From Anaerolineales bacterium (GTDB taxonomy: Bacteria; Chloroflexota; Anaerolineae; Anaerolineales; Anaerolineaceae), in NCBI GenBank assembly GCA_020060485.1, contig JAGVAB010000152.1:6472-70471 (forward strand): 64,000 nucleotides of DNA, given 5' to 3'. A model generated the notes under the pieces. The model searched no databases. It was not told where the DNA came from and was given only the letters and a program-made list of their open reading frames with translations. A program made the position numbers and the translations under genes. How positions within the stretch are numbered: position 1 is the stretch's first letter; every line of letters starts with the position of its first letter. Of this stretch, positions 52,817 to 60,880 are shown in pieces.

Positions 52817-52825
52817 TGGTATACT
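52817..52825 (+). promoter_or_regulatory. Extended -10 promoter of the DEAD-box helicase
   Basis: TGGTATACT is a TG-extended -10 box. No -35 box is seen. It would start a leader of about 205 bases before the helicase. Confidence 0.5.
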
Positions 52826-52854
52826 TGGCGAGCTTTAAGATCGGATAGAATTTT

Positions 52855-53007
52855 CTGGCAAGCAGTTCGCCAGGGTTCCAAATGGCTGCCCGACTCTGAT
52901 GGATCGGGCTATTTTGTTGCCACCGGTACGTTTGTGCAAAGAGCAAACCAACTGCCAGCAGTTTATGGGACGCAGCTTACCAGGTTTGTTGGTCACAACA
53001 AACCTGG
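52855..53007 (+). promoter_or_regulatory. Structured leader of the DEAD-box helicase gene
   Basis: The gene-free stretch holds successive hairpins: CTGGC/GCCAG near 52855-52873, GCCCGA/TCGGGC near 52889-52910 and a perfect 12-base-pair stem CCAGGTTTGTTG/CAACAAACCTGG with loop GTCA at 52980-53007. The last one ends about 13 bases before the RBS (aaagga). Long structured leaders are typical of cold-induced RNA helicases. Confidence 0.6.
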
Positions 53008-53036
53008 CAAAGATGAAAAAAGGATAATTGTGTTCC

Positions 53037-54680
53037 ATGAGTATGTTTGCGTTGTTAAACCTTCACCCACAGTTGGTGCAGGCAGTTGAAGATTTGGGCT
53101 ATACCGAGCCCACCCCCATTCAGTCTGAAGTCATTCCGGCCATGCTGGCAGGCAAAGATGTGATCGCCCGTTCCCAAACCGGAACAGGCAAAACTGCGGC
53201 TTTCGCCCTGCCGATATTACAGAATCTATCGGCAGCGGAGAAGTCTGTGCAGTGCCTGGTTTTGACCCCCACCCGTGAACTTGCTTTGCAGGTGGCGGAT
53301 GCCATGAAATCCTACGGTCAGCACCAACGGGTGAAGATCCTGGCGGTGTATGGCGGTCAGGCCTATGGCCCACAAATCCGCAGCCTTAAGCAAGGCGTTG
53401 AGATCGTGGTGGGAACTCCGGGGCGCTTGATCGATTTGATCGAAAAGAAGGCACTGGATCTGGGCAGCGTCACGACTGTGGTGCTGGATGAAGCAGACGA
53501 GATGTTGAGCATGGGTTTCATTGAGGACATCGAGACCATCCTGCGCGAAACGCCAGCCGGTCGGCAGACGACCCTCTTTTCTGCCACTTTGCCGTCGCGC
53601 ATCCGCGGTTTGGCTGACCGCTATATGCATGATCCCCAGTCGATTTTTGTGCAGCAAAAAGAAATGACGGTCAAGACCATTGAACAACGTTATTACGTGG
53701 TCAATGAGCCTGACAAGGCGGCTGCACTGACGCGTTTGTTCGAGGTGGAAGAAATTACCAGCGCGCTGATCTTCACCAAAACCAGGGTCAGCACGGGCGA
53801 ATTGGCCAATGAATTGACCGTACGCGGCTTTCCTGCAGAGGCGCTGAACGGTGACCTGAATCAGGACGCGCGTGAACGGGTGTTGAACCGATTCCGCGAA
53901 AATCAGATCAAGGTTCTGGTTGCCACAGATGTGGCGGCACGCGGCCTGGATATTGATGACATTTCGCATGTGTTTAATTATGACCTGCCCAATGACCCGG
54001 AAAGCTATGTGCACCGTGTGGGCCGCACAGCCCGGGCAGGCAAGAACGGGATTGCGATCACCCTGGTGACCCCCAAAGAGAGACACGCCATCCGGCGGAT
54101 TGAAGCATTCACCAAGCATAAACTGGAGCAGGTTTCCATCCCTACGGATGAGGAAATTGCAAGCTTCCGGGAAACGCAATTGATGAATCAGGTGACGGTC
54201 TGGCTGCGACGCGGCCGCTGCCAGCAGGAGCAAGCTTTGGTGGCAAGGCTGGTGGAAGAAGGCCATGACCCGCTGTTGATTGCCGCGGTGGCTTTGAAGA
54301 TCGCCCGGGCTGAGGAAAAACAGCGCCCGATTGCCCCGATCAGCGAAGTGAGAGATGTGCAGCCTGGCAAATCGGCGCGGCCGGAACGCTCTGGAAACCG
54401 CAAGGGCGACAGGAATTGGGGACCTGTTTCTCACGAAAGCGGCATGGTGCGTTTGTCCTTCAGCAAAGGCAAGGCACATGGCATTCGCCCCAGCGATGTG
54501 GTCTCCACGATTGCCCGTTTCTCCAAAGTGCCGGGCAGTTCGATTGGCAAGATCCACATCCAGGAAAAGTGTACCCTGGTGGATGTGCCTGAGCAATTTG
54601 CGGAGCAGGTGCTGGCCAAGGCCGGGGCTTATCAACTGAATAAACAACCCATCCAGATTGTGCTGGCGCATTTGAACTGA
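53037..54680 (+). CDS. DEAD-box ATP-dependent RNA helicase, CsdA/DbpA-like
   Basis: The 547-residue protein has the full helicase core: TPIQSEVIP (Q motif), ARSQTGTGKT, PTRELALQ, VLDEADEML, FSATLP, ATDVAARGLDID and YVHRVGRTARAGK. From about residue 380 there is a helical region, then a basic linker (PGKSARPERSGNRKGDRN) and a C-terminal DbpA-type RNA-binding domain (MVRLSFSKGKAHGIRPSDVV). It would unwind rRNA or mRNA structures, perhaps during cold stress. The ATG at 53037 is chosen; a TTG at 53028 lies closer to the RBS and cannot be ruled out. Confidence 0.93.
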   Translation: MSMFALLNLHPQLVQAVEDLGYTEPTPIQSEVIPAMLAGKDVIARSQTGTGKTAAFALPILQNLSAAEKSVQCLVLTPTRELALQVADAMKSYGQHQRVKILAVYGGQAYGPQIRSLKQGVEIVVGTPGRLIDLIEKKALDLGSVTTVVLDEADEMLSMGFIEDIETILRETPAGRQTTLFSATLPSRIRGLADRYMHDPQSIFVQQKEMTVKTIEQRYYVVNEPDKAAALTRLFEVEEITSALIFTKTRVSTGELANELTVRGFPAEALNGDLNQDARERVLNRFRENQIKVLVATDVAARGLDIDDISHVFNYDLPNDPESYVHRVGRTARAGKNGIAITLVTPKERHAIRRIEAFTKHKLEQVSIPTDEEIASFRETQLMNQVTVWLRRGRCQQEQALVARLVEEGHDPLLIAAVALKIARAEEKQRPIAPISEVRDVQPGKSARPERSGNRKGDRNWGPVSHESGMVRLSFSKGKAHGIRPSDVVSTIARFSKVPGSSIGKIHIQEKCTLVDVPEQFAEQVLAKAGAYQLNKQPIQIVLAHLN

Positions 54681-54709
54681 TTTGCCTGTGCGCAGACAGG
54701 ATGACAAGC

Positions 54710-54747
54710 AAAGGAGCTGACCTTGAGAGAGGCAGTTCCTTTTTTTA
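54710..54747 (+). terminator. Terminator of the helicase gene
   Basis: AAAGGAGCTG pairs with CAGTTCCTTT (one G-T pair) around a 13-base loop, followed by TTTTTA. It separates the helicase from the lipoprotein and RHS region. Confidence 0.75.
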
Positions 54748-54832
54748 TGTTGATCGGGCAACAAATTTTCCGGAAAAGATAATACACTATTACTGTGAGT
54801 GTTACGTAGAAAAAATGGGTATGAAGGTGAAA

Positions 54833-56170
54833 ATGAAGAATAGAAATGGGGTACAGGCAAGAATAAATATCATCCTCGTTGTGGTGATTGGTTTGCTGTC
54901 AGCTTGCACCGATCAAGCCGCACTTAAGCCTGTTCAGGCAACAGATACGGCGACGGCACTGCCCTCTACAACATTGCTGCCAACCTTCACGCCCACAGTG
55001 ACATCGACGCCGTTATCCCCGGATGCGCAGGCGTTGAAGGATATCGTGTTTTCAGATTGCATTCCTGTGGGACATTTTCTACCTGAGGATTTGGAATTTA
55101 TGTGGGATCTTCTAATTATGCAAAATGAAGTAGTATTCATCTATGCTTTTGAAGCTGGTACTAAAACGGAAGTCCCTCATTTTACTGAGATTATGCCTCG
55201 GTATTATTACATGTATTTGGAGGGACTTCATGTTTCCCCTAATGGAAAGTGGCTTGCTTATATTGATGAATCCCATTCAAAATTGATTGTAGAACCTGTA
55301 GAAACACTATTGAATAATATTGAAGAAAATCGCATTGTTTGGGACATGGAAGATTGGTTTAGTATAGAACATTGGGTAGATAACAACAAATTACTTGCCA
55401 TCTACAGACCAATTGAAGAAAGTGGTTTTTCACAAACAGTTTTTCTCAATCCGTTCACAAGGGAGGAATATTTATTCTTGTTAGAAACCCTTCCAAACTA
55501 CCTTAGCAGCCATTTCAGCGGAGCCCTATATTCAACTCACTATATCTTTGAAGGAGAAGTAGTTCCTGATCCTACAATGAAAAGACTGATTTATCCCGAA
55601 ATTGATATATCTGATCCATCTATCTTGGCAACGAATACATTGTGGGATATAGAAAACCAACAACCATTGGCACGATTGAGATTTTTAACAGATACTGTCA
55701 ACGCACCTTTATGGGCACAAGATGGCAACGATGTATTGATGCTGGGGCCCAACCCAGAACCCAAGCAAATAGTGAGGGAAGAATGGTTCTTGATAAACGC
55801 CAATGGTGAAATAAGGCAGATTACTCAATTTCAAGATGTTTTTCATGATGTTGTATATTTTATTTCAAAATCAAGTCGTTCTCAGGATGGGCGCTTTCTA
55901 ACTTTTGAGTTGTATTATGAGGAACCAGAAAAGACCCAAAAATATCTTGTGCTGGATTTGAAATCTAGTGTGATAGAAGGATTTTGCACTCCCTCTCTTG
56001 GACAATCAAGCTTCCGTGGACCAAAATGGTCTCCCGATAGTAGATATTTTATTATTTCTGGTGATAATATAGATGGGAAAGTTAATAATATTCTGGTGGA
56101 TGCAGAAAATAGAACATCTTATACAATTGCTCAAGATATGGAAGTAATCGGTTGGATTGTGAAACCTTGA
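54833..56170 (+). CDS. Beta-propeller-like lipoprotein, candidate orphan immunity protein
   Basis: The 445-residue protein has a lipoprotein signal (INIILVVVIGLLSAC, Cys25), a Thr-rich linker with VQATDTATALPSTTLL and a body with WD/TolB-like units: HVSPNGKWLAYIDE, LWAQDGNDVLMLGPN, SQDGRFLTFELYYEE and KWSPDSRYFIISGDNID. The DNA is AT-rich, unlike the helicase next to it. Its type and position match the lipoprotein behind the transglycosylase tip at 60881, so it may be the partner of a tip now lost upstream. The ATG at 54833 follows aaggtg. Confidence 0.75.
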   Translation: MKNRNGVQARINIILVVVIGLLSACTDQAALKPVQATDTATALPSTTLLPTFTPTVTSTPLSPDAQALKDIVFSDCIPVGHFLPEDLEFMWDLLIMQNEVVFIYAFEAGTKTEVPHFTEIMPRYYYMYLEGLHVSPNGKWLAYIDESHSKLIVEPVETLLNNIEENRIVWDMEDWFSIEHWVDNNKLLAIYRPIEESGFSQTVFLNPFTREEYLFLLETLPNYLSSHFSGALYSTHYIFEGEVVPDPTMKRLIYPEIDISDPSILATNTLWDIENQQPLARLRFLTDTVNAPLWAQDGNDVLMLGPNPEPKQIVREEWFLINANGEIRQITQFQDVFHDVVYFISKSSRSQDGRFLTFELYYEEPEKTQKYLVLDLKSSVIEGFCTPSLGQSSFRGPKWSPDSRYFIISGDNIDGKVNNILVDAENRTSYTIAQDMEVIGWIVKP

Positions 56171-56236
56171 AAAACTGGGGTGATGTGAAATTAGCATAAG
56201 CAATTTTTTGGCGTTTTTTGTGAAGTCATTGGCTGT

Positions 56237-57823
56237 ATGACGAACGGCGCCACCCGCAACACCTACAACAAGGCCGGATACCTGGTGAAGGTGGAAGGGC
56301 ATGACGGCACAGCATGGCAGGTCCAGTCCGAGATGCGCTATGACGGATTAGGCAACCGGCTGGAGATGACCAGCTACGCCGATGGGGTGAGTGAGACGAT
56401 CCGTTACCAGCTCGATAACGGCCAACCGTTGGCGGCTGTGGGAACGGAGAGCACGAGCTACTACTTGTATGGCCGGGGCGTGATCGGCACGAAGACGGAC
56501 ACGTGGGCTTACATCCTGCAGGACGGCCTCGGTTCCACTCGCCAGTTGGCGACGCACGAAGGTGTGATTGCGATGAGTGTGGCCTACACCCCGTGGGGGG
56601 ATGTTCTGGAGTACTACGGCAGCGGGGGGATAGACTTTGGTTACCTGGGCGGGATGTATGATGACACCACGGGGCTGATCTACCTGGGTGGGGGGCAGTA
56701 TTATGATCCCGTGACGGGGCGCATGCTGACACGTGGAGCGGGGCAGAGCAATCCCTACAAACCGGGGGCGTTTGACCCGGCGGGGATGATGGTTGCGCCG
56801 CTGGCATTGATAGGGTTGGCGCTGGGCAAGAAGAAGAAACGTGGCAAGTGGGATAGTTTCATTGTTCTGCTGGTTGTATGTGTGGTGGTGGGGATGAGTG
56901 TGTCGGCATGCACTCAACCAAGCAAATTGCCAGCACCGCAAGCAACTGGGACACCACCTTCATTGCCAACTCCAACGGCAACTGGAACGGCAATGTTGGT
57001 AGTGACTGCTTCATTTGACCCTGCGATGCCATCTACGAATGAAACCGCTGTGCAGGTAAAAACATCAATTACTGATGATGATTGTAATAATTTGAATGCA
57101 TCAACACTTGAACCAGAGCCTACATTAACCCCAACACCATCGTCTATCAAAGACGAGCTAAAGATGTATGGGGTTGAATTATCTGGAAAAGATGCTTACT
57201 GGACTCTCTATAGACAAGATGTGATTTTGAGTGCCGTCAAGGAGATAGCTAATCGGTTTGGTGGAATACTTGGTTTGTCTCCAATTGAGGCCTTTACACG
57301 TGTTTTCCCGAATCATACTTTTGAATGGTGTGATAAATGTGTGGATAACGGTTATGGGGAGTGTATTGGAGAGAATAAAATAAAGCTGGATGGCATGTAT
57401 ACGACAGAGTATAAAGCTGTCAGATTGATCGTGCATGAGATGGGACACGTAATGGATCAAAAAGTCTGTGCAAGCAGACGTGCAGATGGGATTTGTGAAA
57501 ATGTTTTTAAGAATTCTGCACGAACGGATTTGCAAGATGTTTGGAATAATGAATACTGTGGAGAACACTTATGTCTTGCTCGGAATGGGCACAATGGGCC
57601 TGAAACAGGTGTATATTGGGGTTTTGCAGGAGGTTGCGAAGAATGGCAGTTTGGTATGACAGATGGTCCGGGTGAAGTTTGGGCAGATATGTTCATAGGC
57701 TGGGTTTTTGACATATGGGACAATGATCCAAAAGGATTTGGAAAAGCGAAGAAAGAATACATGGATAGTAAAATGCTAACTTATTTAAATAAATACCGGC
57801 CTGTTAATAATATACCGCGCTAA
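56237..57823 (+). CDS. RHS core fragment with a zinc metallopeptidase tip
   Basis: The 528-residue product begins abruptly inside an RHS core (YD-type MRYDGLGNRLEMTSY, then the core end GIDFGYLGGMYDDTTGLIYL and GGGQYYDPVTGRMLTRGAGQ). A Lys-rich stretch and a hydrophobic segment (208-220) end in SVSAC, like a lipoprotein signal placed internally. After a Pro/Thr linker (226-305) comes an AT-rich tip with H400-E-M-G-H404 in LIVHEMGHVMDQKVC and Glu480 in GEVWADMFIGW, the ligands of a zinc peptidase. Several Cys may form disulfides, fitting action outside the cell. The 5' part of the RHS gene is missing, so it is probably a stored or broken copy. Confidence 0.8.
   Translation: MTNGATRNTYNKAGYLVKVEGHDGTAWQVQSEMRYDGLGNRLEMTSYADGVSETIRYQLDNGQPLAAVGTESTSYYLYGRGVIGTKTDTWAYILQDGLGSTRQLATHEGVIAMSVAYTPWGDVLEYYGSGGIDFGYLGGMYDDTTGLIYLGGGQYYDPVTGRMLTRGAGQSNPYKPGAFDPAGMMVAPLALIGLALGKKKKRGKWDSFIVLLVVCVVVGMSVSACTQPSKLPAPQATGTPPSLPTPTATGTAMLVVTASFDPAMPSTNETAVQVKTSITDDDCNNLNASTLEPEPTLTPTPSSIKDELKMYGVELSGKDAYWTLYRQDVILSAVKEIANRFGGILGLSPIEAFTRVFPNHTFEWCDKCVDNGYGECIGENKIKLDGMYTTEYKAVRLIVHEMGHVMDQKVCASRRADGICENVFKNSARTDLQDVWNNEYCGEHLCLARNGHNGPETGVYWGFAGGCEEWQFGMTDGPGEVWADMFIGWVFDIWDNDPKGFGKAKKEYMDSKMLTYLNKYRPVNNIPR
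56243..56907 (+). repeat. RHS core repeat, copy A
   Basis: This 665-base block is closely similar to 59369-60063. Both begin at aacggcgccacccgcaa and end at gagtgtgtcggc, after which the sequences part completely. Copy A has one codon more in the YDDTTG turn and lacks the 33-base insert of copy B. Sharp edges and GC-rich composition contrast with the AT-rich tips. Confidence 0.9.
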
Positions 57824-57838
57824 TTGGGAGATAATTTT

Positions 57839-58747
57839 ATGAAGAAAACATATAAAGCCTTTTTACCTAAGATTTATTTGATCAGTTTGCTTCTTTCAGG
57901 ATGTACATTATTGAATACACCCAAGACAAATCCTGTTGAAACCTTAAATCAACTTTCGCAAACTCTGGAGCGGAACAAAAGCGAAACTCCTACAATATTC
58001 AAAAACATTGAACTTGTGGAGAAGACGATAACTCCTGTGAATTTGTTCAGTAGAGAACAACAACTGATGCAAACATATGAAACGAATGGAGGGTGTGAAC
58101 TTCCCTGCTATTGGGGAATTACTCCAGGGGACACATCATGGGATGCAGCTTCAAAGTTTGTATCCAGTATAGGAGAATTATTTGGACCTGTTTACAATGG
58201 CGAAGTGGCCCATTACTCAGCTGATTTTGGAAAACTAGAAGGGGAATTAGGTGTGATGTCGGTAGGATATTATGTAAAGAACGGAAAGGTAATAGCAATC
58301 GCAACACGTTGCGATTGGGTTCGCCAAGACCTGGATTATAGTTTGTCGGGATTATTGAAGCTATTAGGTATGCCAGAAGAGATATGGATACGGTTAGTTA
58401 CTGAAACACAAACTGACCAACCCTATTACTATATGGTATTACGATATCCTTCGAAAGGATTATATGTGGAATGGATTGCCAATGTTACGGTTGAAGGGGA
58501 AAATTTGTCAGTATGTGCTCTAGACATGTTGAATCGCGTGCCGCATGCTCCCTGGCTGGTGTTGTGGGATCCAGAGGAGAAAGCACCTTTTCGACAATTT
58601 GGTTTGAAGGTATTGGGAGATGATCTGGGAAAAATAACAAATGAATATGAATTGCTTGAGAATATTTCTGTAGACCAAGTGAAAAATGAAGAATTTTTTG
58701 AGATGTACAGCGTAGTAGAAACAAAGACATGTATTAAAGTTGAGTAA
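57839..58747 (+). CDS. Lipoprotein paired with a metallopeptidase tip, immunity candidate
   Basis: The 302-residue protein has a lipoprotein signal (PKIYLISLLLSGC, Cys22). The body carries NGGCELPCYWGITPGDTSW, then GMPEEIWIRLV and RYPSKGLYVEWIANV. A paralogue with the same order of motifs is encoded at 62490, also directly behind a metallopeptidase tip. It begins 16 bases after the tip stop with RBS gggag. It would sit outside the membrane, where it could neutralise a secreted protease. No known family is recognised. Confidence 0.75.
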   Translation: MKKTYKAFLPKIYLISLLLSGCTLLNTPKTNPVETLNQLSQTLERNKSETPTIFKNIELVEKTITPVNLFSREQQLMQTYETNGGCELPCYWGITPGDTSWDAASKFVSSIGELFGPVYNGEVAHYSADFGKLEGELGVMSVGYYVKNGKVIAIATRCDWVRQDLDYSLSGLLKLLGMPEEIWIRLVTETQTDQPYYYMVLRYPSKGLYVEWIANVTVEGENLSVCALDMLNRVPHAPWLVLWDPEEKAPFRQFGLKVLGDDLGKITNEYELLENISVDQVKNEEFFEMYSVVETKTCIKVE

Positions 58748-58754
58748 TTGTAGT

Positions 58755-58938
58755 AGAAAATAATGGTGGCAATACCTGCTGCACCCTGCCGAGCTGTGAA
58801 GCAGCAAGTTTGACGGTAAGCAAGCCAGTTACCGTGACGGTGGCAGGGGAGGAAGCCAACCCGTATCCTGAGTTGAGCGTATATGTCTTTGACGGGAACA
58901 CCTACACTGGCTACAGCGGGACAACGGATGAGAGCGGA
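58755..58938 (+). pseudogene. 5' piece of RHS copy B, out of frame
   Basis: Read from 58755 this stretch encodes NGGNTCCTLPSCEAASLTVS, then VYVFDGNTYTGYSGTTDESG, the carboxypeptidase-regulatory-like repeat that should continue into VVFTLPVGAYRFRADYDG. That continuation is found in another frame from 58940 on. A small indel near 58937-58940 thus splits the repeat, and no start codon or RBS precedes it. Confidence 0.7.
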
Positions 58939-60868
58939 GGTGGTCTTTACCCTGCCGGTGGGAGCGTACCGCTTCCGCGCCGATTATGACGGTGTGCCTT
59001 TCTGGAGCGGGATGGAGAATACCTGCACCCTGCCGGAGTGTGAGGAAGATGCAGTTACCCTGCCGGGCGGCATGGGACAGTCCCAGGTGACGATAGAGTA
59101 CATGTATGATGCCCTGAACCGCCTTACCAGTGCGACCTACTCCAACGGCACGGCATTTTCCTATACGTATGATGCTGCAGGCAATGTGTTGACCTACAAT
59201 TCCAGGCATTATGGCCTGACATCGACTACCACCTACACCTATGATGATACCAACCAGTTACTGACCGCCTCCGCTGCCGCTGCGGCGACGGAAGGGGACA
59301 CCACCTGGTACTATAGCTACGATAACAACGGCAGCCTGGTGATGAGCAGCCCCAGCCAGGGCGAGGCCAACGGCGCCACCCGCAACACCTACAACAAGGC
59401 CGGATACCTGGTGAAGGTGGAGGAACACAACGGCACGACCTGGCAGACACAGGCCGAGATGCGCTACGACGGCCTGGGCAATCGTCTGGAGATGACCAGC
59501 TATAATGAAGGTGTGGGCGAGACGATCCGCTACCAGTTGGACAACGGCCAGCCTCTGGCGGCTGTGGGAACGGAGAGCACGAGCTACTACCTGTATGGCA
59601 GGGGCGTGATCGGCACGAAGACAGCTAATTGGGGCTACGTCCTGCAAGACGGCCTCGGCTCCACACGCCAGTTGGCGACGTATGAAGGTGTGATTGCGAT
59701 GAGTGTGGCCTACACGCCGTGGCCCCCTGCGCTGCGCTTCGGGGATGCTACGCGAGGCGACGTCCTTGAGTATTACGGCAGCGGCGGGATTGACTTTGGC
59801 TACCTGGGCGGGTCCGATGAGAATACCGGCCTGATCTACCTGGGCAGCGGGCAGTACTACGACCCGGTAACGGGGCGGATGCTGACACGTGGAGCAGGAC
59901 AGAGCAACCCGTACAAGCCAGGTGCCTTTGATCCGGCGGGGATGATGGTTGCGCCGCTGGCGGTGTTGGGTCTGGTGCTGGGGCGGAAGAAGAAACGAGG
60001 TAAGTGGGATAGTCTGCTTGTCTTGTTGGTGATGGGCGTGGTTGTGGGGATGAGTGTGTCGGCGTCTGGGCCAGAAAAATCTACTCCAACTCCAATCCCA
60101 CCTACACAATCCCCAAAGCAGCCACCAACAGAAGAGCCTACATTAGAACCAGATAATGAAAATAATACGTCAGCAATACCCACGGCAACACCCGATTCGA
60201 ATCCAGCATACAATTGCATTGTTAAACCAACTATTGAAATAGGAGCAATTGATCCAATTGATTTCGATCATATGTGGGATGTTCTGGATAAACCAGAAGA
60301 TAGGCACATGTATTATATACAGTCATCATTTAGACATGCAAAGGAGCTACCACAAGAAATTCCTATTGAGCTCTTCATTGCAATAGGCTGGGCTGAGACA
60401 GGAGAAACCTACTATTGGAATAATGACTACATCCCCGATAATGGCTTGCGAGACGGCATTATGCAAGTTTCAGAAGATAGTGGTTTTCGTGAAAAATGGG
60501 CGAGAGACAACGGAAATGGAGCATTATACAACAACACTCCGATGGGCATCGAATCTAACGTTATTGATGCTATTTCATACTTGAATGACTTGAGCGCTCA
60601 TATCGAAAATTATCGAGTGGGTTATGGAAATGCTTTTGACAATATTTGTGAATCAAGAACAATTCGAATTGTGTTGCATTACAACGGAGGACCTAATCCT
60701 ATAGGTATTTATAAATCAGAGATGGGAGCCCCTAAGTATTTAGAACGAGTTGCTAATAATTTGGGAACGAATGTTCCATCTGATATAGGCTTTGATTATG
60801 CCAATCCTTCACTTGTCGAATATTTGTTACAAGGACAGCAAGTTGTGGATAATCTGCTAGATTCTTAA
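58883..60868 (+). CDS. RHS core fragment with a lytic transglycosylase tip
   Basis: The 661-residue frame enters a surface repeat (LPVGAYRFRADYDGVPFWSG, 24-43), YD repeats (MYDALNRLTSATYSNGTAFS) and the RHS core end (GYLGGSDENTGLIYLGSGQY). A hydrophobic segment (378-390) ends SVSAS, the Cys of copy A being Ser here. After a Pro-rich linker the tip has the SLT/goose-lysozyme pattern: Glu505 in IGWAETGETY, DGIMQVSEDSG and LHYNGGPNPI. It should cut peptidoglycan glycan strands. The first 19 residues are out of frame with the repeat, so the true gene is frameshifted. Confidence 0.8.
   Translation: MSLTGTPTLATAGQRMRAEVVFTLPVGAYRFRADYDGVPFWSGMENTCTLPECEEDAVTLPGGMGQSQVTIEYMYDALNRLTSATYSNGTAFSYTYDAAGNVLTYNSRHYGLTSTTTYTYDDTNQLLTASAAAAATEGDTTWYYSYDNNGSLVMSSPSQGEANGATRNTYNKAGYLVKVEEHNGTTWQTQAEMRYDGLGNRLEMTSYNEGVGETIRYQLDNGQPLAAVGTESTSYYLYGRGVIGTKTANWGYVLQDGLGSTRQLATYEGVIAMSVAYTPWPPALRFGDATRGDVLEYYGSGGIDFGYLGGSDENTGLIYLGSGQYYDPVTGRMLTRGAGQSNPYKPGAFDPAGMMVAPLAVLGLVLGRKKKRGKWDSLLVLLVMGVVVGMSVSASGPEKSTPTPIPPTQSPKQPPTEEPTLEPDNENNTSAIPTATPDSNPAYNCIVKPTIEIGAIDPIDFDHMWDVLDKPEDRHMYYIQSSFRHAKELPQEIPIELFIAIGWAETGETYYWNNDYIPDNGLRDGIMQVSEDSGFREKWARDNGNGALYNNTPMGIESNVIDAISYLNDLSAHIENYRVGYGNAFDNICESRTIRIVLHYNGGPNPIGIYKSEMGAPKYLERVANNLGTNVPSDIGFDYANPSLVEYLLQGQQVVDNLLDS
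59369..60063 (+). repeat. RHS core repeat, copy B
   Basis: This 695-base block matches 56243-56907. It differs by a 33-base in-frame insert (59723-59755, encoding PPALRFGDATR between TPW and GDVLEY) and by one codon less in the SDENTG turn. Similarity stops exactly after gagtgtgtcggc at 60063. Confidence 0.9.
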
Positions 60869-60880
60869 AAGGATAACATA

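Noticed and set aside
53226..54860. A 544-codon open frame on the - strand opposite the helicase gene
   Set aside because: It lies wholly antisense to a complete DEAD-box helicase, has no recognisable motif and reflects codon bias of the sense strand.
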